Shown piece after piece: positions 23,547 to 31,403 of a stretch of 39,671 nt of DNA. This DNA is from CAZMCC01 sp964564695. Lineage in GTDB: Bacteria > Planctomycetota > Phycisphaerae > Phycisphaerales > UBA1924. The stretch covers positions 1-39,671 of the forward strand of contig CAZMCC010000026.1 of the NCBI GenBank assembly GCA_964564695.1. Direction: 5' to 3'. The number at the start of each line of letters is the position of its first letter. The first letter of the stretch is position 1. The position numbers were made by a program, and so were the translations under genes. Under the pieces are notes generated by a model, which saw only the letters and a list, made by a program, of their open reading frames with translations, did no database searches and was not told the origin of the DNA.

Positions 23547-24143
23547 ATGACCGAGCGCCCGCCGACCCTCGAGGACATGGCCGCCCTGTCGATCCCGGAC
23601 CTCGTCCGGCGTTTCAACATCGGCGTCGAGAACTTTGATCCCCGCGTCGCCCGCCTCACCGAGGTCCAGGTCGACACGGCGTTCCTCGAATCCGCCGGCG
23701 TGGGCAAGTGGCCCGTGCGCGTGCTCCTGGGCCACCTCGCCGATGCCGAGGTGGTCTTCGTCGGGCGCATGCGCCGCGTTGTCGGCGAGGACGGACCGCT
23801 CTTCGAGGTCTGGGACGAGAACGCCTACGTCGACCGTGGCATGTACGCGGGAAGCGACCGTGGGGATGGGACGGCCGCCGCGGTCGTCACGCGTCCGCAG
23901 CCCGTCGGGGCGTTCATTGCGGCCGTGCACACGCTGCGTCGCTGGACCGGCGAGTGGCTCGGCTCGCTCCGCGAGGACTGCTGGAAGCGCACGGCGATGC
24001 ACCCGCAGCGCGGCCAGCAGACCCTCCGCACCGTCCTCGAATACGACGTGCGCCACCTTGAGCACCACGCCTGGTACCTCAACCGCAAGGTCGACAAGAT
24101 GCTCGGGCCCGCCGCATCACCCGGCGCGGCCCGCGAGGGATAA
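23547..24143 (+). CDS. DinB/YfiT-fold protein
   Basis: The product has 198 residues and forms a four-helix DinB-like domain: helix 1 with IPDLVRRFNIGVENFDPRVA, then WPVRVLLGHLADAEVVFVGR containing the first metal-binding His, and near the C-terminus LEYDVRHLEHHAWYLNRKVD with the remaining His residues. The family includes metal-dependent thiol transferases (bacillithiol or mycothiol type) and many of unknown activity; the specific thiol is not evident. The next gene begins 5 bases after its stop, so the two are probably one transcript. Confidence 0.8.
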   Translation: MTERPPTLEDMAALSIPDLVRRFNIGVENFDPRVARLTEVQVDTAFLESAGVGKWPVRVLLGHLADAEVVFVGRMRRVVGEDGPLFEVWDENAYVDRGMYAGSDRGDGTAAAVVTRPQPVGAFIAAVHTLRRWTGEWLGSLREDCWKRTAMHPQRGQQTLRTVLEYDVRHLEHHAWYLNRKVDKMLGPAASPGAAREG

Positions 24144-24148
24144 GACTC

Positions 24149-24388
24149 ATGCCGCTGTACGAGTACATCTGTGAACAGGACGGCACCGTGATCGAACTCC
24201 TGCGCCCCATGTCGCAGGCCGACGCGCCCGTCGACGACCCCGACAAGAAGGGCCGCACCTTCAGGCGCAAGCAGTCGACGTTCGCCTCGAGCGGCACGAC
24301 GGTGTCGATCGGCGCGAGCGGAGGCGGTGGGGGTGGAGGGGGCGGATGCGGCTGCGGGAAGCCGCACGGTGGGTGCGGGCGGGGATAG
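24149..24388 (+). CDS. FmdB-type small protein with degenerate zinc ribbon and Cys-rich tail
   Basis: The product has 79 residues. It begins MPLYEYICEQDGTVIELLRP, the start of the FmdB zinc-ribbon family (MPxYEYxCxxCGxxFE), but the second Cys is Asp and the normal CPxCG knuckle is missing; the middle is charged (DDPDKKGRTFRRK). A C-terminal poly-Gly run leads to GCGCGKPHGGCG, a cluster of Cys and His that could bind metal instead. No function is known for this variant. The neighbouring rpiA product also ends in a Gly/Cys/His tail. Confidence 0.75.
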   Translation: MPLYEYICEQDGTVIELLRPMSQADAPVDDPDKKGRTFRRKQSTFASSGTTVSIGASGGGGGGGGGCGCGKPHGGCGRG

Positions 24389-24439
24389 GCCGATTCAGTG
24401 TTCGCCCTGAAGGGCAATTCGTCCGAAGTGCGAAGGTGC

Positions 24440-24513
24440 ATTTCGCCCCGGAGGGGCGCAGGTGTGTAGCCACGGGTGGAGCGACGCGGCTCTGAGCGTC
24501 GCGTAACCCGTGG
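24440..24513. repeat. Left 74-bp inverted repeat of the RAYT element
   Basis: It matches the reverse complement of 25101-25174 at 72 of 74 bases. It contains a small hairpin CGCCCC-GGA-GGGGCG (24444-24458) and a larger one with stem CCACGGGT/ACCCGTGG (24470-24477, 24506-24513) and inner stem GCGACGC/GCGTCGC (24481-24487, 24496-24502). A further TGCCCC-GGA-GGGGCA hairpin lies at 24551-24565. Confidence 0.9.
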
Positions 24514-24585
24514 AAACGAGCGTGTTCAATTACTGTCTTCTTCGGGTTCCTGCCCCGGAGGGGCAGAGGAGCGTATTTCTCTTGC

Positions 24586-25038
24586 TCATTCAAATGCGTA
24601 CCGCTCGTCGAATTCGACGCCGTGGGCGATCAAGATCCTTCGCAGTTCGCTCTTGAAGTCTACCTTCTTGTGGTGTTCGACCTGTCGGGCGATGTAGTCC
24701 TTCACGGCTCGTTCGTTCGACTTGCTCACGGTGAACGCGCCATATCCCTCCTGCCACGCGAAGGCTCGCGAGGCCGGAAACTCGTCGTGCACCCACTTTG
24801 ACGAACTCGACTTCACTGTCCGCATCAGGTTGGACAGCGACTCGTCTGGGCGCCAGCGAAGGTACAAGTGGACGTGGTCCTCGACTCCGCCGATGTCGTA
24901 GAGCGTGCCGCGCTCGGCGCGGATTATCCCGCCGATATAGGCGCAGAGACGATCGCGCATGTCAGCGACAATCCACGGGGTGCGCTCCCTTGTGGAGAAC
25001 ACGACGTGATACAGCAGTTGGGAGTAGGTGCCGGGCAT
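24586..25038 (-). CDS. REP-associated tyrosine transposase (IS200-like, Y1)
   Basis: This 150-residue HUH single-strand transposase has the complete small Y1 fold: N-terminal GTYSQLLYHVVFSTRERTPW, the HUH metal site in GGVEDHVHLYLRWRP (His-Val-His), SLSNLMRTVKSSSSKWVHDE, WQEGYGAFTVSKSNERAVKD, and the candidate catalytic Tyr in VKDYIARQVEHHKKVDF. These are hallmarks of the TnpA-REP/IS200 group that cuts and joins hairpin-ended DNA. ATG 25038 is chosen because the family starts here; an extended frame upstream runs into the palindrome. The frame is intact, so the enzyme may be active or domesticated. Confidence 0.9.
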   Translation of the reverse strand: MPGTYSQLLYHVVFSTRERTPWIVADMRDRLCAYIGGIIRAERGTLYDIGGVEDHVHLYLRWRPDESLSNLMRTVKSSSSKWVHDEFPASRAFAWQEGYGAFTVSKSNERAVKDYIARQVEHHKKVDFKSELRRILIAHGVEFDERYAFE

Positions 25039-25100
25039 GCGGCATCCTTCGCCCCTCCGGGGCTCTGCAGAATGAAAGGGAAAGGGAAGGGGGCACCCCA

Positions 25101-25174
25101 CCACGGGTTCCGCGACGCTCAAAGCCGCGTCGCTCCACCCGTGGCTACACACCTGCGCCCCTCCGGGGCGAAAT
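25101..25174. repeat. Right 74-bp inverted repeat of the RAYT element
   Basis: It is the reverse-complement partner of 24440-24513 with two differences. It contains CGCCCC-TCC-GGGGCG at 25156-25170 and the larger CCACGGGT stem-loop at 25101-25144. Confidence 0.9.
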
Positions 25175-25214
25175 CACTCGGGAATTCAGATCATCTCACC
25201 GGCCGTCCAGCGCC

Positions 25215-25952
25215 TCAGTGATGACACCCACACCCCGACCCGCAGCCGCCGCCCTCGGGCTGGGTGCGCTCGACGCGCTTCACGCCCGTGCGGCCCTCGA
25301 TGAGCAGCTCGTCGCACTCGGTGAGGAAGAAGCCGTGGTCGACGACGCCGGGGATGGAGTCGAGCACCGCGTCGAGTTCTTCGGGGGATTGGCCCTCGAG
25401 GGTGACGTCGATGACGAGGTTGGCGTTGTCGGTGAGGAAGAGCTGCCCGTCGAGTGTGCGACGGACGACGCCGTTGAGCCCCATGCAGCGCAGGTGCTCG
25501 CGCGACGCCGCAAGCCCGAAGGCCTGCACGGCGACCGGCAGGGTCGTGCCGTTGGTGAGGCGCTCGGAGAGCTTGTTCTCGGAGATCATGTAGACGCGAC
25601 GGTCCGCGGCGTGGGCGACGATGCGCTCGCGCACGAGGGCCCCGCCGCCGCCCTTGATCATCCGGAGCTGCCCGTCGACGACGTCGGCGCCGTCGAAGAG
25701 GAAGTCGATGTGCTCGATGGGCGTGGTGGTGAAATCGACGACGTTGAGCCCCTGCGAGCGCGCGAGCGTCTCCACGACGTGGCTCGTCGGAACGCAGCGG
25801 ATGTCGAGGCCTTCTTCGCGGACGCGTTCGGCGAGGGCGATGACGCCGCGGGACGCGGTGCGCCCGGAGCCCAGCCCGACGATCATGCCGGAAGTAATCG
25901 TCGCGACAGCGGCCTCGGCGAGGGCGTCGGCGGTGGTGCGTGGTTCACTCAA
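25215..25952 (-). CDS. rpiA: Ribose-5-phosphate isomerase A with Cys/His-rich tail
   Basis: This 245-residue cytoplasmic enzyme interconverts ribose 5-phosphate and ribulose 5-phosphate in the pentose phosphate pathway. Motifs are GMIVGLGSGRTASRGVIAL (family GxGTGST), CVPTSHVVETLARSQGL, the DGADVVDGQLRMIKGGGGAL block with catalytic Asp and Lys, RERIVAHAADRRVYMI and the C-terminal GVVDHGFFL. The last residues, EGGGCGSGCGCHH, form a Gly/Cys/His tail not normal for RpiA. The start is best as TTG 25952, which overlaps the end of the upstream dehydrogenase gene by 8 bases and has AGGGGA upstream; longer frames inside that gene are unlikely. Confidence 0.9.
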   Translation of the reverse strand: MSEPRTTADALAEAAVATITSGMIVGLGSGRTASRGVIALAERVREEGLDIRCVPTSHVVETLARSQGLNVVDFTTTPIEHIDFLFDGADVVDGQLRMIKGGGGALVRERIVAHAADRRVYMISENKLSERLTNGTTLPVAVQAFGLAASREHLRCMGLNGVVRRTLDGQLFLTDNANLVIDVTLEGQSPEELDAVLDSIPGVVDHGFFLTECDELLIEGRTGVKRVERTQPEGGGCGSGCGCHH

Positions 25953-27516
25953 AGCGAATCCCCTGTGCCAGATCAAACCGACCTCCGAAGTTAACGGTAC
26001 ACGTCTGACGGCGCATGTACGCCTTCCAGGCGTCGCTGCCGGACTCCCGCCCGCCCCCTGTATCTTTCTCACCTCCGAAGGCCCCGCCAATCTCGGCGCC
26101 GGAAGTTCCCAGATTTATGTAGGCCAGGCCGCAGTCCGAACCGGAGCCGTCCGGATTGAGGAAACGCTCGGCCGTGCGGGCGCTCTCGGTGAAGATCGCG
26201 GAACTGAGGCCCTGGTCGACGCCGTTCTGCATGGAGAGGGCTTGTTCGAATGATCCGCATGTGAAGACGTACAGAATCGGCGCGAAGGTCTCTTCTTGCG
26301 CGATCGCGAGGCGGTTATCGGCCGGGGCGCGGACGACGGTGGGCTCGACGAAATTGCCTGAATTACCGCTGGAACCGCTCGTGGGGGTCCGGCCGTGCAA
26401 GGGACCCGTGTAGCGCTTCCCGCCCACGAGCACCTTGCCGCCTTGGCGCGTGGCGGCGGCCACGGCGCTCTCGTACATCTCAACGGCCCGCGCCGAGATC
26501 AGCGGCCCCATGAGCGTTCCTTCAGCCAGCGGGTCGCCGATCCGCACCTGCTTGTACGCCGCCACCAGCCGGTCGACGAACTTGTCCGCGATCGACTCGT
26601 GGATGATCAGCCGGCGCGTCGTTGTGCACCGCTGGCCGGCCGTGCCGACCGAGCCGAACACCACGGCCCGCAGCGCGAGCTCCAGGTCCGCGTCCTTGTC
26701 GACGATGATCGCGTTGTTTCCCCCCAGTTCGAGGAGCGTGCGACCGAGTCTCTTCCCCACCACCTCGGCCACGCGCCGGCCCATGCGGCACGAGCCGGTC
26801 GCGCTGATGAGCGGGACGCGCCGGTCGGCGATCAGCGTCTCGCCCACCGCCTCGTCTAGCCCCATGATCAGGCGGAACACGCCGGGGTGACCCATCGCCG
26901 TCGACACCCGGTCGGCGATCGCGTGTGTCGCAATCGAGATCAGCGGCGTGAAGAGGCTGGGCTTCCAGATGACCACGTCGCCGCACACCGCGGCGAGCAT
27001 GGCGTTCCAGGCCCACACGGCGTTGGGGAAGTTGAACGCGGTAATCACCCCGACGGGCCCGAGCGGGAGCCACTGCTCGCGCATGGCGTGGTTGGGGCGC
27101 TCGCTGGGCATGGTCAGGCCGTAGCACTGGCGGCTGAGGCCGACGGCGAACTCGGCGATATCGACGGATTCCTGGACCTCGCCGACGCCCTCGGGGGCGA
27201 TCTTGCCCATCTCGAGCGCGATGAGGCGGCCGAGGGGTTCGCGGAGGCGTCGCATCTCCTCGCCGATGGCCCGGACGAGCTGACCTCGGACCGGCGCGGG
27301 AACAGATCGCCATGTGAGGAACGTATCGCAGGACTCGGCGATGGTCCGGCGCGTGGCGTCGGCGCCGTCGAGGCGGACGGCCGCGAGCGGCTCGTTGGTG
27401 GTCGGGTTGCGGACGACGGCCGTGCCCTCGGGCGCGGTGTCGGCGGCCCTTGGCCCCAGCACCGCGATGCGCGGGTCGTTGGCGACGCCCAGTGTGCCCA
27501 GCAGCTCAGCGAGCAT
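25945..27516 (-). CDS. ALDH7-type aldehyde dehydrogenase (aminoadipate semialdehyde dehydrogenase-like)
   Basis: This 523-residue NAD(P)-dependent dehydrogenase most resembles the ALDH7/antiquitin group, which oxidises alpha-aminoadipic semialdehyde (piperideine-6-carboxylate) in lysine breakdown. Evidence: GPVGVITAFNFPNAVWAWNA, the catalytic Glu in LLELGGNNAIIV, the catalytic Cys in VGTAGQRCTTTRRLIIHES, QEETFAPILYVF, and the ALDH7-typical NLGTSGAEIGGAFGGEKDTG and ESGSDAWKAYMRRQTCTVNF. The length is standard. A TAGAGT -10 box ends 6 bases before the ATG. No other lysine-catabolism gene is nearby, so the substrate is an inference. It overlaps rpiA. Confidence 0.9.
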   Translation of the reverse strand: MLAELLGTLGVANDPRIAVLGPRAADTAPEGTAVVRNPTTNEPLAAVRLDGADATRRTIAESCDTFLTWRSVPAPVRGQLVRAIGEEMRRLREPLGRLIALEMGKIAPEGVGEVQESVDIAEFAVGLSRQCYGLTMPSERPNHAMREQWLPLGPVGVITAFNFPNAVWAWNAMLAAVCGDVVIWKPSLFTPLISIATHAIADRVSTAMGHPGVFRLIMGLDEAVGETLIADRRVPLISATGSCRMGRRVAEVVGKRLGRTLLELGGNNAIIVDKDADLELALRAVVFGSVGTAGQRCTTTRRLIIHESIADKFVDRLVAAYKQVRIGDPLAEGTLMGPLISARAVEMYESAVAAATRQGGKVLVGGKRYTGPLHGRTPTSGSSGNSGNFVEPTVVRAPADNRLAIAQEETFAPILYVFTCGSFEQALSMQNGVDQGLSSAIFTESARTAERFLNPDGSGSDCGLAYINLGTSGAEIGGAFGGEKDTGGGRESGSDAWKAYMRRQTCTVNFGGRFDLAQGIRFE

Positions 27517-27522
27517 GGGGCG

Positions 27523-27528
27523 ACTCTA
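27523..27528 (-). promoter_or_regulatory. -10 box of the ALDH-rpiA operon, leaderless
   Basis: TAGAGT on the minus strand ends exactly 6 bases before the ATG at 27516. No Shine-Dalgarno is present and the -35 is unclear. Confidence 0.4.
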
Positions 27529-27648
27529 TGCGTCGCGCGGCCGCATGTGGCGGGCCGCTACACTCGCGGACTTCGCGGCGGGGCGGGGTATGCCCGGGGC
27601 GGGTGGGGATCGGTGGGGCACGGGGGCGGGTGCTGCGAGCCATCGACG

Positions 27649-29631
27649 ATGAGCGCAAGACAGGTGAGCGATTGCGGGGGGTCATTGCGGGCAGCACGGT
27701 TGACGGCGCGGGCCGGGCTGGCGATCGGGCTCGGCCTGACGCTCCTGCTGGGCGTCGGCGGCTGCGCATCACCGTTGTACCGTGAGGACGACAACGACCT
27801 GCGCAAGGCCGTGATGGAGTCCGCCCGGCGCGAGCTGGAAGAGGCCGACAAGAACCGGCGCCCCGTGGCGGTGCCCTCGGCGCCGGACCCCAAGACGCTG
27901 GGCCTCAAGGACACGATCCTCACCGAACTCGAGGGCATCAGCGGGCCCGCGTCGTACCGCGGCATCGACCCGCCGCTGGGGGCGTCGCTGATTGATGTGG
28001 AGTCCCACGGCAAGGCGATCACGCTCGAGCGCGTGATCCAGTCGACCGCGGCCAACAACCTCACGGTCGAGTTCGCCCGGCTGACGCCCGCGATCGCGGA
28101 GGCCCGGGTTGTGGCGGCCGAGGCGGCCTTCGACTGGGTGTTCTTCTCGAGCGCCAACTGGAACCGCCAGGACCAGCCGCAGGTCCAGAGCGGCTTCTTC
28201 GGGACGGCCACGGGACCGACGTCGAACCAGCGTCAGGCCGTGGACCTCACGGCGGGCGTGCGGCGCCAGCTCACGACGGGCGGTCGCTTTACCGTCCAAT
28301 CGGGGTTCACCTACACCGACGTCAACACCGAGGGGCTCACGACCTTTCCCCAACCGTCGTACGAGCCCAACATTGTTCTTCAGCTCGATCAGCCGCTGCT
28401 GCGGGGCTTCGGCTCGGCGGTGGCGCTGTCGCAGGTGCGCCTGGAGCGCAACGCCGAACGTGACGAGGTCGAGCGGCTGCGGGGCGAGCTCATCGGCCAG
28501 CTCCGCGACGCCGAGCAGGCGTACTGGAACCTGGTCCGGGCGTACGCGGACCTGCTCATCGTGCAGCGTCTGCTCGATCGAGGGATCCAGGTTCGCGACG
28601 TGCTGCGCAACCGCGGGCCGTTCGTGAAGCAGGCCCAGATCGCCGACGCCGAGGCCCGCGTCGAGCAGCGGCGCGCGAACGTGCTCCGGGCCCAGCGCGG
28701 GCTTCAGCAGGCCTCCGACCAGCTCAAGCGGCTCATGAACGACCCCGAGCTCGTGGTCGGCGGCCAGGCGCTGCTGTTGCCGGCCGACGCGCCGGTGCGC
28801 GATGCCTTCAGCATGAGCCTCGCCGATGCGGGGACGACGGCCCTGGCGAACCGGCCCGAGGTCGCGCGGGCGATCCTGAGCATCGACGACACGTCGATCC
28901 GCCAGGAGGTCGCCGATAACGCCCGCCTGCCGCAGCTGAACTTCCGGGCCCAGACCCGCTTCAGCGGCTTGGGCGACGACACGGACTCGAGCTACGACGA
29001 ATTGACCGACGGGAACTTCGTGAACTTCCTGCTCGGGTTCGACTTCGAGCAGCCCATCGGCAACCGAGGCGCCGAGGCCGCGTTCCGCGGGCGACGCATC
29101 GAGCGGGCCCAGGCGGTCACGGCGTACCGCAACACGGCCCAGGGCGTGATCGCGGAGGTCGTCGACTCGATGCGCGACGTGCTGACGAACTACGCCCTCA
29201 TCGGCCAGACGCACCAGGGCCGCATCGCCGCGGCGGAGAACCTGCGGTCGCTCGAGGTCGAGGAGCAGCTGCTGCAGGCGCTGACGGTCGAGTTCCTGAA
29301 CCTGAAGTTCCAGCGCCAGGAGCAGCTCGCGCAGGCCGAGCAGGACGAGATCCAGGCCCTGGTCGACTACAACAACGCCCTGAGCCGCGTGAGCGCCGCG
29401 ACGGGCACGACGCTCAAGCGCAACCGGATCAACTTCATCGTTCCGGACGTGGCCCAGACCGACCCGACCGCGGCGTTCTACCCGGTGTACCCGTGGACGC
29501 TCACCAAGGGCGAGATGACCAAGCCGCAGCCGGGCGAACCCGATCCGGCGGTGGCGGGGGAGCCGGCGCCGGTGGAACCGGCTCCCGCGGCGCCGCCAGC
29601 GGCGGAGCCGACGGGCGATCAGCCGCAGTAA
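27649..29631 (+). CDS. TolC-like outer membrane efflux lipoprotein
   Basis: The product has 660 residues and is predicted to be exported. The N-terminal signal peptide LAIGLGLTLLLGVGGCASP contains a lipobox with Cys near residue 39, so it is anchored by lipid. Two OEP (TolC) repeats follow: the first around 130-400 with long helices (QLDQPLLRGFGSAVALSQVR, RDAEQAYWNLVRAYADLLI), the second around 400-610 (FDFEQPIGNRGAEAAFRGR, then DVLTNYALIGQTHQGRIAAA and NNALSRVSAATGTTL). Such proteins form the outer channel of efflux or type I export systems. The C-terminal ~50 residues are a Pro/Ala/Glu-rich tail. No membrane-fusion or pump gene is adjacent. ATG 27649 places the signal peptide properly; frames running further upstream are antisense to the dehydrogenase. 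Confidence 0.9.
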   Translation: MSARQVSDCGGSLRAARLTARAGLAIGLGLTLLLGVGGCASPLYREDDNDLRKAVMESARRELEEADKNRRPVAVPSAPDPKTLGLKDTILTELEGISGPASYRGIDPPLGASLIDVESHGKAITLERVIQSTAANNLTVEFARLTPAIAEARVVAAEAAFDWVFFSSANWNRQDQPQVQSGFFGTATGPTSNQRQAVDLTAGVRRQLTTGGRFTVQSGFTYTDVNTEGLTTFPQPSYEPNIVLQLDQPLLRGFGSAVALSQVRLERNAERDEVERLRGELIGQLRDAEQAYWNLVRAYADLLIVQRLLDRGIQVRDVLRNRGPFVKQAQIADAEARVEQRRANVLRAQRGLQQASDQLKRLMNDPELVVGGQALLLPADAPVRDAFSMSLADAGTTALANRPEVARAILSIDDTSIRQEVADNARLPQLNFRAQTRFSGLGDDTDSSYDELTDGNFVNFLLGFDFEQPIGNRGAEAAFRGRRIERAQAVTAYRNTAQGVIAEVVDSMRDVLTNYALIGQTHQGRIAAAENLRSLEVEEQLLQALTVEFLNLKFQRQEQLAQAEQDEIQALVDYNNALSRVSAATGTTLKRNRINFIVPDVAQTDPTAAFYPVYPWTLTKGEMTKPQPGEPDPAVAGEPAPVEPAPAAPPAAEPTGDQPQ

Positions 29632-29635
29632 TCCC

Positions 29636-29741
29636 GGACGCCGGACCTGAGTCTGCGAAGGTCCGGGTTTGTCATCGATACTCTGTTGCGAGCTCGTCCA
29701 GGACTCACCCGGACCTTCGCCAAGCCTCAGGTCCGGCGTCC
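29636..29741. repeat. Inverted pair of hairpins at a tail-to-tail junction
   Basis: Left arm 29636-29668 and right arm 29707-29741 share the blocks GGACGCCGGACCTGAG and GCGAAGGTCCGGGT in opposite orientation. Each arm is itself a hairpin with stem CCGGACCT/AGGTCCGG (29641-29648 with 29659-29666; 29709-29716 with 29729-29736). It lies between the TolC-like stop and the release-factor-like stop and may terminate both. Confidence 0.85.
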
Positions 29742-29757
29742 CAAGACGCGCCAGTTC

Positions 29758-30321
29758 TTATCGCGCAATCAGCTTGCGCATCCCGAACTCGGCCCTGTGC
29801 TGGTTCACCGCCTCCAGCGCCGGCCGATGGTGCGACAACAGCTTGACGAACTGGGTCGTGGTACTGCCCAGGCGCACGGCCGCCTTCGCCGGGTCCCACG
29901 CGGCGGCGGCCAGCACGTCCATCGCCTCGGCGAGGATGGCCGGGTAGTCGTGGTGGTCGGGGCTCATAAAGATGTGGCCGCCGCCCGAGGGTGGGCAGCG
30001 CGATCGCCACAGCGCCGAACCAACCGGGCCGGAGGGGACATTCACGCGGATGGTGATCGCGAGCACGAGGCGCATCCGGCGCAGCGCGACCCGCTTGTTC
30101 TCGACGGCGCTGCGCCGCTCGTCGGCGTGCGACTTGAGGCCCGTGGGCTTGTGCGTGAGGAAGACGGCCGAGGAGACCTTGTTGCGGTGCTGGCCGCCCG
30201 GGCCGCCGGTGCGACCGGGGGTCAGATCACACTGGGCGAGGAGCGTCTCGTCCGGCACGCACGCGGGGTGCGGCCAATCACCGATCGTCGACCCGAACAT
30301 GTCGTGTGGAACGGCGCTCAC
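29758..30321 (-). CDS. Peptide chain release factor homologue with GGQ motif
   Basis: The product has 187 residues. It carries only the catalytic RF-1 domain: LLAQCDLTPGRTGGPGGQHR followed by NKVSSAVFLTHKPTG, then a basic ENKRVALRRMRLVLAI stretch. The GGQ loop triggers peptidyl-tRNA hydrolysis on the ribosome. There is no codon-recognition domain, as in ArfB/YaeJ or RF-H-like rescue factors, but the usual Lys/Arg-rich ArfB C-tail is replaced by an Ala-rich helical region ending in FGMRKLIAR, so the assignment to ribosome rescue is tentative. The start is GTG 30321, overlapping the tsaD stop as GTGA. It is the last gene of the ctpA-like-tsaD operon. Confidence 0.85.
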   Translation of the reverse strand: MSAVPHDMFGSTIGDWPHPACVPDETLLAQCDLTPGRTGGPGGQHRNKVSSAVFLTHKPTGLKSHADERRSAVENKRVALRRMRLVLAITIRVNVPSGPVGSALWRSRCPPSGGGHIFMSPDHHDYPAILAEAMDVLAAAAWDPAKAAVRLGSTTTQFVKLLSHHRPALEAVNQHRAEFGMRKLIAR

Positions 30322-31403
30322 ACCGACACCGTCGGCGTGGCCGACATGCTCAGGGGGTCACTCGCCCATGCGCGGGCGTCGAGCAACTGGTGCCCCAGCC
30401 CCGCGATCATCGCGGCGTTGTCGACGCACAGGGGCATCGGCGGCAGGCGCAGGTCGAGCGTGCGCTCGCCCGCCAGCCGCTCGAGGGCTGCCCGCAGCGC
30501 GGAGTTCGCGATCACGCCGCCCCCGACCAGCAGCGTGCGGCATTCGGGATGGCGCTCCAGGGCTCGGTTGAGCTTGAACACGATCGCCTCCACCACCGCC
30601 CGCTGGAACGACGCGCATGCGTCGGGGACCGAGACCCCCGTCGGCGGCGTCCCCGGACGTCCCCGATGCGACGGCACGCCCTTCACGGCGTAGAGCAGGG
30701 CCGTCTTCAGGCCGCTGAAGGAGAAGTCGAGCGAGTCGGGGGCCAGGCGGCTCATGGGGAGTTCAAGGGCCCTGGTGTTTCCCGTGCGGGCCTGCGCGTC
30801 CACGTTCGGCCCGCCCGGATGCGGCAGGCCGAGAATGGCCGCGGCCTTGTCGAACGCCTCGCCCGCGGCGTCGTCGATCGTGCCGCCGAGGCGACGGATC
30901 GCCGTCGGGGATTCGCACAGGAAGATCGCCGTGTGCCCGCCGCTGACGACCAGGCCCAGGGCGGGGAAGGCGGGCAGGGCGCGATGTGGGGGGACGAGGC
31001 ACCCGGCGTACAGGTGCGCGTGGACGTGATCGACACCCACCAGCGGCACGCCCAGCGACCACGCCAGCGCCTTGGCCGCCGCCACGCCCACCAGCAGCGC
31101 CCCGATCAGCCCGGGCCGGTTCCCCACGGCCACCGCGTGCAGGTCCGCGAGCGTCACCCCCGCCTGTGCGAGCGCCTCGTCGAGCACCGGCGCGATCCGC
31201 TCGACATGCGCCCGGCTCGCGATCTCCGGCCCCACGCCGCGGTACTCCGCGTGCAGCTCGTGCTGCGACGCCACGACGTTGCTCAGAACGTCGCGCCCGT
31301 CGGCGACTACCGCCGCGGCGGTCTCGTCGCAGCTGGTCTCGATGCCCAGGATGAGCCGGCGGGCGTGCCCGGCCGGCGGGGGAGGCGCAGTGGGGGGGCT
31401 CAC
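30318..31403 (-). CDS. tsaD: tRNA N6-adenosine threonylcarbamoyltransferase TsaD
   Basis: This 361-residue enzyme transfers the threonylcarbamoyl group to A37 of ANN-decoding tRNAs, with TsaB and TsaE. Seen in order: LILGIETSCDETAAAVVADG, the VPEI-like GVGPEIASRAHVERI, the metal-binding HVHAH in GVDHVHAHLYAG (HxxxH), LVVSGGHTAIFL, TIDDAAGEAFDKAAAILGLP, FSFSGLKTALLY, LLVGGGVIANSALR and CVDNAAMIAGLG. A short Pro-rich N-terminus precedes the domain. The start GTG 31403 overlaps the protease stop as GTGA. Length and catalytic motifs are complete. Its position between a protease and a GGQ factor makes a translation-linked operon. Confidence 0.96.
   Translation of the reverse strand: MSPPTAPPPPAGHARRLILGIETSCDETAAAVVADGRDVLSNVVASQHELHAEYRGVGPEIASRAHVERIAPVLDEALAQAGVTLADLHAVAVGNRPGLIGALLVGVAAAKALAWSLGVPLVGVDHVHAHLYAGCLVPPHRALPAFPALGLVVSGGHTAIFLCESPTAIRRLGGTIDDAAGEAFDKAAAILGLPHPGGPNVDAQARTGNTRALELPMSRLAPDSLDFSFSGLKTALLYAVKGVPSHRGRPGTPPTGVSVPDACASFQRAVVEAIVFKLNRALERHPECRTLLVGGGVIANSALRAALERLAGERTLDLRLPPMPLCVDNAAMIAGLGHQLLDARAWASDPLSMSATPTVSV

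Larger units (their letters stand above)
24440..25174 (-). mobile_element. RAYT transposase gene enclosed in REP-like inverted repeats
   Basis: A single IS200-like tyrosine transposase gene sits between two nearly identical 74-bp palindromic units in opposite orientation, with inner CCCCGGAGGGG-type hairpins on both sides (24551-24565, 25051-25063). All four small hairpins point symmetrically about the gene. This matches the known arrangement of REP-associated tyrosine transposases, which recognise hairpin ends. No target-site duplication is expected for this class and none is seen. Confidence 0.8.

Noticed and set aside
24798..25994. Plus-strand open frame of 398 codons across the RAYT element and rpiA
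   Set aside because: It crosses the inverted repeat and runs antisense to two well-supported genes.
26887..27648. N-terminal extension of the TolC-like protein by 254 residues
   Set aside because: The extension is antisense to the ALDH gene; starting at 27649 gives a proper lipoprotein signal peptide.
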